This document shows, piece after piece, positions 29,641-38,790 of a DNA stretch of 64,000 nucleotides (position 1 is the first letter of the stretch; each line of letters starts with the position of its first letter). This DNA is from Tessaracoccus antarcticus. GTDB lineage: Bacteria; Actinomycetota; Actinomycetes; Propionibacteriales; Propionibacteriaceae. The notes under the pieces were generated by a model. It saw nothing but the letters and a program-made list of their open reading frames with translations, had not been told where the DNA came from and did no database searches. Position numbers and translations under genes: made by a program. The stretch spans positions 124,001 through 188,000 of the forward strand of contig NZ_REFW01000003.1 in NCBI RefSeq assembly GCF_003688855.1, written 5' to 3'.

Positions 29641-30404
29641 GCCTGCACCACATCGTCGTCGGCAAGGGCCCCGAGCGGATCGTCTTCATCCACGGCCTCT
29701 TCGGCCAGGGCAAGAACTTCACGAGCATCGCCACAGCCATCAGTGACGTCGCCACCAGTTGGCTGGTGGACCAGCCCAACCACGGCCGCTCGCCCTGGAC
29801 CGTTGACTTCACACTGGACCAGCAGGCGGACCTGGTGGCCGACTGGCTGCGCGTCACGGTGCCCGGACCCGCCACCGTGGTGGGGCATTCGCTGGGGGGC
29901 AAGGTCGGGATGCGGCTCGCTCTGCGCCACCCTGAACTGGTGTCGCGCCTCATGGTGGTGGACACCGCCCCCACCCACAACGAGGCCACGTCCCACTTCG
30001 CGGACCTGGTCTCCGCCATGCGCAACCTCGACCTGGCCGCGGTCACGAGTCGCTCGGACGCCGACCGACGCCTCGCTGACGCCGTCCCCGATCCCGGGGT
30101 GCGCGGCTTCCTGCTGCAGAACCTGAAGCGCCGGGGCGGCCACTGGGCCTGGAATGCCAACCTCGACCTGTTGGGCGACAACCTGCACGTCGTCGCCGGC
30201 TGGCCCGCCGTGGACGCTTCGTGGGAGGGGCCAACGTGGTGGGTGGTGGGCGGACGCTCCGACTACGTGACGCCCGAGGACATGCCCGCCATGCGGCGGC
30301 TCTTCCCCCGCGTGGTGTCGGTGACGCTGAAGCGCGCCGGCCACTGGGTTCACGCGGACGAGCCTCAGGCATTCACCGAGATCCTGCGAAAGTTCCTCGC
30401 CTGA
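29637..30404 (+). CDS. Alpha/beta hydrolase (YbfF/ABHD11-like)
   Basis: 255 residues with the oxyanion segment FIHGLFGQGKNF, nucleophile elbow GHSLGGK, an acid residue in VGGRSDYV and catalytic His in AGHWVHAD. The order and the DQPNHGRS motif match acyl-CoA thioesterase/esterase YbfF and ABHD11. The real substrate is unknown. ATG at 29637 overlaps the stop of the zinc-ribbon gene. Confidence 0.85.
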   Translation: MSLHHIVVGKGPERIVFIHGLFGQGKNFTSIATAISDVATSWLVDQPNHGRSPWTVDFTLDQQADLVADWLRVTVPGPATVVGHSLGGKVGMRLALRHPELVSRLMVVDTAPTHNEATSHFADLVSAMRNLDLAAVTSRSDADRRLADAVPDPGVRGFLLQNLKRRGGHWAWNANLDLLGDNLHVVAGWPAVDASWEGPTWWVVGGRSDYVTPEDMPAMRRLFPRVVSVTLKRAGHWVHADEPQAFTEILRKFLA

Positions 30405-30430
30405 CCTGTGACGAAGGGCCCCGGACGCCG

Positions 30431-31006
30431 TCAGAAGGGCAGTGACTGCTCCCCGGGCGCCACCACGAGCAACCCCACGATCCGCTGCTCGCCATCCAGC
30501 GCCAGTCGGCCGATCCACTCGCCGGCCTCGCACTGAAGCTCTGTGACCCCAATGCTCAGGCCGAGTACGGACTCATCGGGATGCAGCACCGTCTTGTCCC
30601 CCAGCTCGGCCCGGGTGTCGCGGCAGGCCACCAGATTGCCGGTCTCGGCCACCGCAGCCGCCCAGGTCCCCAGCAGCACCTCGCGCGTCAACGTCCTGGC
30701 CGCGCTCGCCGACATCAGCCCCGCGATGGCGTCGTGGTCCCCCGCGTCCAGCAGCGTGAAGACGCGCTCGGTGAGGGCAACAACGCTGCTCGCCGTCGTG
30801 GTGTTCCTCATGGCCACACCGGTCCGCGGGTCGTGGGGTCGCCCGAATCGTTTGAAGGCGGCCTGCCGGGTGACCCCCAGCGCCTCACCGATGTCGGCCC
30901 AGCTCTGCCCCTGCTCGCGCGCCTCATCCACGGAAGACTGCAGTGCGGCCCTCGCATTGTCGAGGCGCAACGCGGCCGCCAGCAGCCCCCGATTCGAACG
31001 CGGCAC
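30431..31006 (-). CDS. HTH/DUF3887 protein
   Basis: About 191 residues. Residues ~12-55 have the actinobacterial helix-turn-helix pattern SWADIGEALGVTRQAAFKRFG. The rest matches a DUF3887-like NTF2-fold sensor layout (VFTLLDAGDHDAIAGLM ... VLLGTWAAAVAETGN). Probably a small regulator that senses a ligand. GTG at 31006 (MPRSNRGLL) is the first plausible start after the upstream gene's stop, 8 nt away; there is no Shine-Dalgarno. It follows the small membrane gene and may act on it. Confidence 0.65.
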   Translation of the reverse strand: MPRSNRGLLAAALRLDNARAALQSSVDEAREQGQSWADIGEALGVTRQAAFKRFGRPHDPRTGVAMRNTTTASSVVALTERVFTLLDAGDHDAIAGLMSASAARTLTREVLLGTWAAAVAETGNLVACRDTRAELGDKTVLHPDESVLGLSIGVTELQCEAGEWIGRLALDGEQRIVGLLVVAPGEQSLPF

Positions 31007-31014
31007 AACAACAC

Positions 31015-31347
31015 TCAGGAATTCGTGCTCTTCCCGCGCCTGACCGCCGGGAAACCGAATGCCACCACGCCAACGGCGATGAAACCGGTGGCCCACATCA
31101 CGGGGTTCTCGCCACCGAGCCGGAAGATGAGGTATCCCAGCGCCACGGAACCGAGAGCCGCCCAGGCGAACTGCGACGCAGGTACCGATCTGGCGGCGAA
31201 ATTGGCGGGCCCCAGAAAGAGCATCACCCACAGGGAGAACGACAGCACTGCTCCGATGACGAAGCCCGGCCAGCCCACGTCGGTGAGCAGCCCCACGGCC
31301 ACGGAGACTCCCACGACAACCGCCAGCACCCACGTCATGTTCACCAT
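31015..31347 (-). CDS. Small membrane protein, four predicted helices
   Basis: 110 residues, almost wholly hydrophobic with about four helices (residues ~4-22, 27-48, 59-76, 83-101) and a basic tail RRGKSTNS. No family recognised. ATG at 31347 is favoured because a TTGACA-N17-CACACT promoter ends 7 nt before it, predicting a leaderless mRNA. Followed by the HTH/DUF3887 gene 8 nt later, likely in the same operon. Confidence 0.65.
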   Translation of the reverse strand: MVNMTWVLAVVVGVSVAVGLLTDVGWPGFVIGAVLSFSLWVMLFLGPANFAARSVPASQFAWAALGSVALGYLIFRLGGENPVMWATGFIAVGVVAFGFPAVRRGKSTNS

Positions 31348-31354
31348 GGTGACC

Positions 31355-31395
31355 AGTGTGGTCGAGACGCGTGCCAGTGTCAACCATTGGTTGAC
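31355..31395 (-). promoter_or_regulatory. Promoter with operator-like palindrome over the -35
   Basis: On the minus strand TTGACA (31383-31378), a 17-nt spacer and CACACT (31360-31355) precede the ATG at 31347. A 17-nt palindrome GTCAACCATTGGTTGAC (31379-31395) covers the -35 box. The HTH protein of the same operon is one candidate ligand. Confidence 0.5.
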
Positions 31396-31406
31396 GCTTG
31401 CCCGTG

Positions 31407-32060
31407 TCAGCCGAGTGTCACCGACGTGATGAGTGCCTCCGCGATGGGGCTCGTCTGGTCCTCCGCAGCCACACCCTGGGCGGCGATACCCCCGACCACG
31501 TCGATGCCCGCCTGGTCCATGGTGCCGAAGACGGTGTACTGCGGTGGCAGATCCGTGTCGGCATAGACGAGGAAGAACTGGGAGCCGTTGGTGTCGGGGC
31601 CGGCGTTGGCCATGGCCACGGTCCCTGCCGGGTACTTCATGGAGGCGTTGGTCTCGTCGGCGAACGAGTAGCCGGGGCCGCCCATGCCTGTTCCGGAGGG
31701 GTCCCCGCACTGCAACACGAAAATTCCCTGGTCGACGAGTCGGTGGCACGCGGTGTCGTCGAAGTATCCCTGCTGGGCCAGCGACTCGAACGAGTTCACG
31801 GTGCAGGGCGTCGTGGCCCGGTCCAGCGCGATCTCGATGTCCCCGGCCGTGAGGTGGATGGTGGCCGACGCCGCGCCGGCATTCTTCACGTCGGTGGTCG
31901 ACGGCGGATCCACGGCCTTGGCGGGGTTGCCGTCGGCGGGATATTCACACGAGATGGCCTGCACGGCGTCGTCACCCGGGCCGGAGTCGTTTGCGTCGCC
32001 GCACGCCGCCATCAGCGACAGTGAGCCAGCGAGCAGGGGGACAAGGAGGATCTTCTTCAC
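31407..32060 (-). CDS. Cyclophilin-type peptidyl-prolyl isomerase lipoprotein
   Basis: 217 residues. Lipoprotein signal MKKILLVPLLAGSLSLMAAC with lipid-attached Cys20, then an acidic linker and a cyclophilin domain: ACHRLVDQGIFVLQCGDPSGTGMGGPGYSF and GTVAMANAGPDTNGSQFFLVYAD in two stretches. Expected to help fold exported proteins at the outer face of the membrane. GTG at 32060 has GGAGG upstream; an earlier in-frame start has no signal peptide. Confidence 0.88.
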   Translation of the reverse strand: MKKILLVPLLAGSLSLMAACGDANDSGPGDDAVQAISCEYPADGNPAKAVDPPSTTDVKNAGAASATIHLTAGDIEIALDRATTPCTVNSFESLAQQGYFDDTACHRLVDQGIFVLQCGDPSGTGMGGPGYSFADETNASMKYPAGTVAMANAGPDTNGSQFFLVYADTDLPPQYTVFGTMDQAGIDVVGGIAAQGVAAEDQTSPIAEALITSVTLG

Positions 32061-32136
32061 GGTACCCAGCCTCCCATGACGGAGCGCATGTGCGCATCCT
32101 CTGACCTCTGGGGCACCGACGAAGGCCGACGAGGGA

Positions 32137-32172
32137 CCAATCCGGTGTGGGGGTCCGCTCCGAATACACGGC
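32137..32172 (+). promoter_or_regulatory. SigK-like ECF promoter of the sulfite-oxidase-family gene
   Basis: CCAATCC (32137-32143), 16 nt, CCGAATAC (32160-32167). The start ATG is 7 nt beyond the CCGAAT box and lacks a Shine-Dalgarno, suggesting a leaderless mRNA. The same pair precedes the fasciclin gene. It resembles the mycobacterial SigK consensus CCATCC-N16/17-CCGAAT. Confidence 0.6.
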
Positions 32173-33729
32173 ATGGCAACAACAGGTGAACAACGAGCGA
32201 TGCCCAGTCGGGTCCTACGCGCGCTGGCCGGGTTCGTCTCGGCTGCGGTGGCGCTGGCGATGGGCCACGTCGTCGCGGCGCTGTTCAATCCGGCGGCTTC
32301 ACCCGTCGTCGTGGTGGGATCGCAACTGGTGGATCTGTCCCCCACGCCCGTCAAGGAAGTGGCCGTGCGCTACCTGGGAACCGCGGACAAACCCGTCCTC
32401 ATCGCGGCGGTCGCCGTGGTGGTGCTGATCGCGGGCGCACTTCTGGGGCTCCTTGCCTGGCAGCGTCCGCGGATTGCCAGCGTGGGGGTGGCGACCCTCG
32501 GATTGGTCGGAGCCGTGGTGGCACTGTTGCGACCCGGCTTCGGGGGGAGCGCGGTGGTGCCGTCGTTGGTGGCATCCGTCGTCGGGGTCGCAACGCTCAT
32601 GGGGCTGGTGTGGTGGGCGAACACACCCACACCAGCACATCGCGCCGGGGTGTCAGTTGGCGGCGTCAGCCGTCGCCACCTCATGATCGGCACGGCGGCA
32701 GGTGCTGCCGTCGCCGCCCTCGCGCTGGGGGGTGCCGTCGTCATCGACCGGGTGAAGCAGGCCGGCGCTGCCGCTGCGCGCCGACTCGGACTGCCCACGC
32801 CGGCATCACCGGCCACACCCATCCCCGACGGAGCGCAGGTGCCCGGCAACACGCCCTTCACGACCAGCATCGAGGACTTCTATCGCGTCGACATAGCGTT
32901 GACCACACCGTCCTATTCGACTGAGGGGTGGTCCCTCACCCTGGATGGTGACGTGGAGAACCCCATGACGATCAGCTACGACGAGCTCATGGAGATGCCG
33001 ATGATCGAACGTGACATCACCATGACATGCGTCTCCAATGAGGTGGGCGGCCCCTACGTCGGCACGGCTCGGTGGTTGGGCGTCCCGTTCTCGGATCTGC
33101 TGCCCAAGCTCGGAGTCAAGCCCGGGGTGGACCAACTCTTTTCCTACTCGATGGATTCGGGTTACACCTGCTCCACACCCTTCCAGGCCGTCTCGGATGG
33201 CCGCGACGCCATGATCGTCGTGGGGATGAATGGGGAGGTTCTGCCGAACAAGAACGGATTCCCGGCACGGATGCTGGTGCCCGGCCTGTTCGGATTCGTC
33301 TCGGCCACCAAGTGGCTGAACCGCATCGAGTTCACCACCTACGACAAGAGGAAGGCCTACTGGAGCGAGCGCGGCTGGGCCACCGACGCCGACGTGAGAA
33401 CGCAGGCCCGCATCGACGTGCCGGAATCACTGGGCACCATCACCAAGGACAAGCCGGTTCTTGCCGGTGTCGCATGGGCTCAGCATCGCGGGATCGAGAA
33501 GGTGGAGATCCGGATCGACGGTGGCGAATGGATCGAGACCACGCTTGCGGACGACGCCGGCATCGACCTCTGGCGACAGTGGAGCCACGTCTACGACGGC
33601 CCCCCCGGCGGTCACACGGCCGAGGTCCGCGCCACCGATCTGGACGGCAACACCCAACCCGAGGAACGCCAGCCGGTTTTTCCCTCCGGCGCCACGGGCT
33701 GGCACCTGATCCGCTTCACCTCGGCGTAG
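32173..33729 (+). CDS. Polytopic sulfite-oxidase-family molybdopterin protein with internal Tat motif
   Basis: 518 residues. Four hydrophobic helices (about 15-38, 74-96, 101-120, 126-149) are followed by SRRHLM (residues 166-171) and a fifth helix, then an extracytoplasmic Moco domain. The Mo ligand is Cys286 in TMTCVSNEVGG; SATKWLNRIEF and a C-terminal dimerisation-like domain follow. This matches the actinobacterial five-helix Moco proteins known to need both Sec and Tat. Physiological substrate unknown. It shares a promoter motif with the downstream fasciclin gene. Confidence 0.9.
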   Translation: MATTGEQRAMPSRVLRALAGFVSAAVALAMGHVVAALFNPAASPVVVVGSQLVDLSPTPVKEVAVRYLGTADKPVLIAAVAVVVLIAGALLGLLAWQRPRIASVGVATLGLVGAVVALLRPGFGGSAVVPSLVASVVGVATLMGLVWWANTPTPAHRAGVSVGGVSRRHLMIGTAAGAAVAALALGGAVVIDRVKQAGAAAARRLGLPTPASPATPIPDGAQVPGNTPFTTSIEDFYRVDIALTTPSYSTEGWSLTLDGDVENPMTISYDELMEMPMIERDITMTCVSNEVGGPYVGTARWLGVPFSDLLPKLGVKPGVDQLFSYSMDSGYTCSTPFQAVSDGRDAMIVVGMNGEVLPNKNGFPARMLVPGLFGFVSATKWLNRIEFTTYDKRKAYWSERGWATDADVRTQARIDVPESLGTITKDKPVLAGVAWAQHRGIEKVEIRIDGGEWIETTLADDAGIDLWRQWSHVYDGPPGGHTAEVRATDLDGNTQPEERQPVFPSGATGWHLIRFTSA

Positions 33730-33758
33730 AGCCCCACGCACGTGAACTCCTGGAGAAT

Positions 33759-33790
33759 CGACCCATCGACGCCTTGGCGTGGGTGGGTCG
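33759..33790 (+). terminator. Hairpin after the sulfite-oxidase-family gene
   Basis: Stem CGACCCA / TGGGTCG with an inner ACGCC-TT-GGCGT stem; 30 nt after the stop, no T-run. Probably separates this gene from the fasciclin transcript. Confidence 0.45.
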
Positions 33791-33845
33791 ATCGCTGCAC
33801 TCCGGGGACAACCCCACAAGAAGAATCGGATTTTTCTCACACAAT

Positions 33846-33873
33846 CCAATCCAACCCCCGCACGGCTCCGAAT
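33846..33873 (+). promoter_or_regulatory. SigK-like ECF promoter of the fasciclin gene
   Basis: CCAATCC (33846-33852), 15 nt, CCGAAT (33868-33873, continuing AC). Start codon is 72 nt downstream, giving a leader of roughly 65 nt with an AAGGAG ribosome site near its end. Apart from this and the hairpin at 33759, the 216-bp gap holds nothing I recognise. Confidence 0.6.
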
Positions 33874-33945
33874 ACCCAGTGAGAGGTAGCTCGAATGGGT
33901 TGCCGCAACCGGGGACCAGCCTCGCATCGATCAAGGAGAACCATC

Positions 33946-34617
33946 ATGAATCGCACCAAGAACTTCGCGGCCATCGGCGCTGCTGTCCTGTTCTCCATCA
34001 GCCTCGCAGCGTGCTCGAGCGCCGAGCCTGCAGCAACGACCAGTGCCACTTCCACCGCCCCCATGACGAGCCCCATGGAAAGCCCCATGGAGAGCCCCAT
34101 GGCGAGCCCCATGGAGAGCATGGACGCCATGAACGCCGACGCTCCCTTCGGCCCGGGCTGCTCGGCGGTGCCGGCAGACGGTGCCGGCTCCTTCGACGGC
34201 ATGAGCAAGGATCCGGTCGCCACGGCCGCCAGCAACAACGAGGACCTCAGCACGCTCGTGACCGCCGTCAAGGCGGCCGACCTGGTTGACACCCTCAACA
34301 ACAAGGAGGACATCACCGTCTTCGCCCCGTCCAACTCCGCGTTCGCGGCCATGGACCAGACCACCCTGGAAGCGGCCCTGGCCGACCCGTCCGGTCTGCT
34401 CACCACAGTGCTGACCGCACACGTCGTCGACAAGCGCATCGCGCCTGCAGACCTCCCGGGTGTCTTCGACACCCTGAACGGCACCGAGAAGATCACGGTG
34501 GAGGGCTCCGGCGAGGACTTCACCGTCAACGGCACCGCCAAGATCGTCTGCGGCAACGTGCAGACCTCCAACGCCACCGTCTACATCATCGACGGCGTGC
34601 TCCTGCCCCAGGGCTGA
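33946..34617 (+). CDS. Fasciclin (FAS1) domain lipoprotein, MPT70/MPT83-like
   Basis: 223 residues. Lipoprotein signal ending LAAC (Cys23), a Met/Ser/Pro/Glu linker made of about four SPMES-type repeats, then one FAS1 domain (LVDTLNNKEDITVFAPSNSAF ... AHVVDKRIAPADL in pieces) ending VYIIDGVLLPQG. Resembles mycobacterial MPT83/MPT70, secreted or lipid-anchored adhesion-type proteins under SigK/RskA control. ATG at 33946 follows AAGGAG. Possibly functions with the upstream Moco protein. Confidence 0.9.
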   Translation: MNRTKNFAAIGAAVLFSISLAACSSAEPAATTSATSTAPMTSPMESPMESPMASPMESMDAMNADAPFGPGCSAVPADGAGSFDGMSKDPVATAASNNEDLSTLVTAVKAADLVDTLNNKEDITVFAPSNSAFAAMDQTTLEAALADPSGLLTTVLTAHVVDKRIAPADLPGVFDTLNGTEKITVEGSGEDFTVNGTAKIVCGNVQTSNATVYIIDGVLLPQG

Positions 34618-34671
34618 CCCCGCAGTGGTTCACCGTCCACCAGCGACGGGCACACCACGCGGCGCACGATG

Positions 34672-34709
34672 CAGGGCGAGGACACCGATTCGTCGGTGTC
34701 CTCGCCCTG
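34672..34709 (+). terminator. Strong terminator hairpin with UUCG loop
   Basis: Perfect 17-bp stem capped by TTCG, 54 nt after the fasciclin stop. Confidence 0.78.
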
Positions 34710-34746
34710 TGTCGTGTTCGGCGTCCAAGCCACTAGATTGGAGTCC

Positions 34747-35367
34747 ATGGTGAACCTGACCCGCATCTACACGCGCACTGGCGACGCCGGCCGCACCCGT
34801 CTGGCCGACAACTCCGAAACCGACAAGACCGACCTCAGGGTGGAGGCCTACGGCACCGTCGACGAGACCAACTCGACCATCGCGGTGGCGGTCGCGCTCG
34901 GCGGGCTGCCGGAGCGCGTGACGGAAATGCTGTCCCTCATCCGCAACGAGCTCTTCGACGTGGGGGCGGACCTCGCAACCCCGCTGCAGGAGAACCCGGA
35001 GTGGCCACCGCTGCGGATCGAGCAGTCCTCCATCGACCGCCTCGAGAAGTGGTGCGACGAGCTGTCCGACCCGCTGCCGAACCTGCGCTCGTTCATCCTG
35101 CCGGGCGGTTCCCCCTCGGGAGCCCAACTGCACGTTGCCCGCACCGTGTGCCGCCGCGCCGAGCGCGTGGCGTGGCGCGTTGTGGAAGTGCACGGCACGG
35201 AGACCTCGCAGGACCGTGGTACCGGCGGCGTGAACATGCTCGCTGTCACGTACCTGAACCGTCTCAGCGACCTGTTGTTCATCATGAGCCGGACCACCAA
35301 CGGCACCGAGGGTGATGTGTTGTGGGTGCCCGGGACAGACCGCGAGAAGCCCGCCAAGAACTCCTGA
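34747..35367 (+). CDS. Cob(I)alamin adenosyltransferase, PduO type
   Basis: Transfers the adenosyl group of ATP to cob(I)alamin to make coenzyme B12, needed by methylmalonyl-CoA mutase. 206 residues with RIYTRTGDAGRTRLAD (ATP site), EAYGTVDETNS, FILPGGSPSGAQLHVARTVCRRAER and YLNRLSDLLFIMSR. ATG at 34747. TAGATT at 34734-34739 sits 7 nt before the start, so the mRNA may be leaderless, though GGAG is also present. Fits the epimerase 9 kb away in a propionate pathway. Confidence 0.94.
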   Translation: MVNLTRIYTRTGDAGRTRLADNSETDKTDLRVEAYGTVDETNSTIAVAVALGGLPERVTEMLSLIRNELFDVGADLATPLQENPEWPPLRIEQSSIDRLEKWCDELSDPLPNLRSFILPGGSPSGAQLHVARTVCRRAERVAWRVVEVHGTETSQDRGTGGVNMLAVTYLNRLSDLLFIMSRTTNGTEGDVLWVPGTDREKPAKNS

Positions 35368-35381
35368 GTGGCCGCGAGCAC

Positions 35382-35412
35382 AAAAAAACCCGGGCCCCCA
35401 GGGGTTCCGGGT
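35382..35412 (-). terminator. Intrinsic terminator for the DUF2550 gene (minus strand)
   Basis: Stem formed by ACCCGG(G)CCCC and GGGG(TT)CCGGGT. Read on the minus strand it is followed by seven T residues. It may also end the convergent adenosyltransferase transcript. Confidence 0.8.
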
Positions 35413-35423
35413 GTTGCTGTGAC

Positions 35424-35885
35424 TCAGAGCGGTGAATCGGCGCTTGCCGGGATGTAGTGGCTGCCCGGCGGCGCGGACTCCAACCAGGTGATGAGACCCA
35501 TCGTGGTGTCGTCGTCCATGGCCAGGCAGTGCTCGCGGGACGTCACGCGCTCACGCACCAGGATGACGCGCGAGTCCTCGAACAGGACCACTTGCTCCAG
35601 CCCGCTGGCGGGCCGTTGGTGGACGTAGGTGGTTGTGCCACGCTGGAGCGAGACGCTGGGGCGCAACCCCAGGGAGAACGCCCGGAACCACTCCAGACGG
35701 TCCTCCCGGTACCGGGCCAGGCCAAGCACCCACCCGCTGCCGGGCACGCCGTCGGCCACCCGGTACGCGCAATCAAAAAGGCCGCCCTGGCCTGTGAGCC
35801 AGCGGCGGCGTGCATACAACCCGACGAAGGGCATGGCGACGATCCCCGTCACACACATGACGACGATCGCGACGTCCCAACCCAT
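35424..35885 (-). CDS. DUF2550 membrane-anchored protein
   Basis: 153 residues. One N-terminal helix (MGWDVAIVVMCVTGIVAMPF), then a soluble beta-rich domain (FDCAYRVADGVPGSGWVLGLARY, in part). DUF2550 proteins follow atpC in many actinobacteria (Rv1312 in M. tuberculosis). Function unknown. ATG at 35885 gives the family N-terminus; no Shine-Dalgarno is visible. A perfect hairpin separates it from atpC. Confidence 0.85.
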   Translation of the reverse strand: MGWDVAIVVMCVTGIVAMPFVGLYARRRWLTGQGGLFDCAYRVADGVPGSGWVLGLARYREDRLEWFRAFSLGLRPSVSLQRGTTTYVHQRPASGLEQVVLFEDSRVILVRERVTSREHCLAMDDDTTMGLITWLESAPPGSHYIPASADSPL

Positions 35886-35923
35886 GGAACAAGAAGATAC
35901 CTGAGAAAACCCTGAAACAGGTA

Positions 35924-35955
35924 TGCCAGATGGTCGGCGGACCGACCATCTGGCA
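35924..35955 (-). terminator. Hairpin behind atpC
   Basis: Perfect 14-bp stem TGCCAGATGGTCGG / complement with a 4-nt loop, 37 nt after the atpC stop. No T-run. A second, weaker repeat ATACCTG/CAGGTAT (35897-35924) follows. May terminate the atp operon or set DUF2550 expression. Confidence 0.6.
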
Positions 35956-35991
35956 CAACTGTTATCTAATCGTTGTGATTGACGCCACTGA

Positions 35992-36411
35992 TCAGGCTGG
36001 TTGCTCGTTCTGCACCTTTTCACCGGCACGAATCTGGGCATCCAGAATGTTCATGTGGTGCGTCTGTTCGCCGGTGAGGTTTTCCTTGTCACCCAGGGAG
36101 CGCAGCTCGGCCATCTCCCTGTACGCCAGATCCAGCGTGACCTCTTCACCCATGATTGCCTTCTGGCTGAGGATCCACACGTGGTTCTGTGCCACCGAGA
36201 TGAACCCGCCATCAACGGCCAGGGTCTCACTGCGGCCGTCCGAGGTGATGATGTCCACCACGCACGGGATGAGGGCAGCCATCAGCGGCTCATGGCCGGG
36301 CAGGATGCCGATGTCACCCTCGGTGGTGCGGGCGATGACGGTGACCACGTCACCAGCCCACACCTGGCGGTCGGCCGCGACCACCTCCACCTTCAGCGGG
36401 GGACGATCCAT
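35992..36411 (-). CDS. atpC: ATP synthase epsilon subunit
   Basis: 139 residues: N-terminal beta-sandwich (LKVEVVAADRQVWAGDVVTVIARTTEG in pieces, GILPGHEPLMAAL) and a shortened C-terminal helical part. Part of the central stalk that couples rotation to ATP synthesis. One nucleotide after atpD. Confidence 0.95.
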   Translation of the reverse strand: MDRPPLKVEVVAADRQVWAGDVVTVIARTTEGDIGILPGHEPLMAALIPCVVDIITSDGRSETLAVDGGFISVAQNHVWILSQKAIMGEEVTLDLAYREMAELRSLGDKENLTGEQTHHMNILDAQIRAGEKVQNEQPA

Positions 36412-36412
36412 G

Positions 36413-38784
<2,372 letters not shown>

Positions 38785-38790
38785 GAGTCA

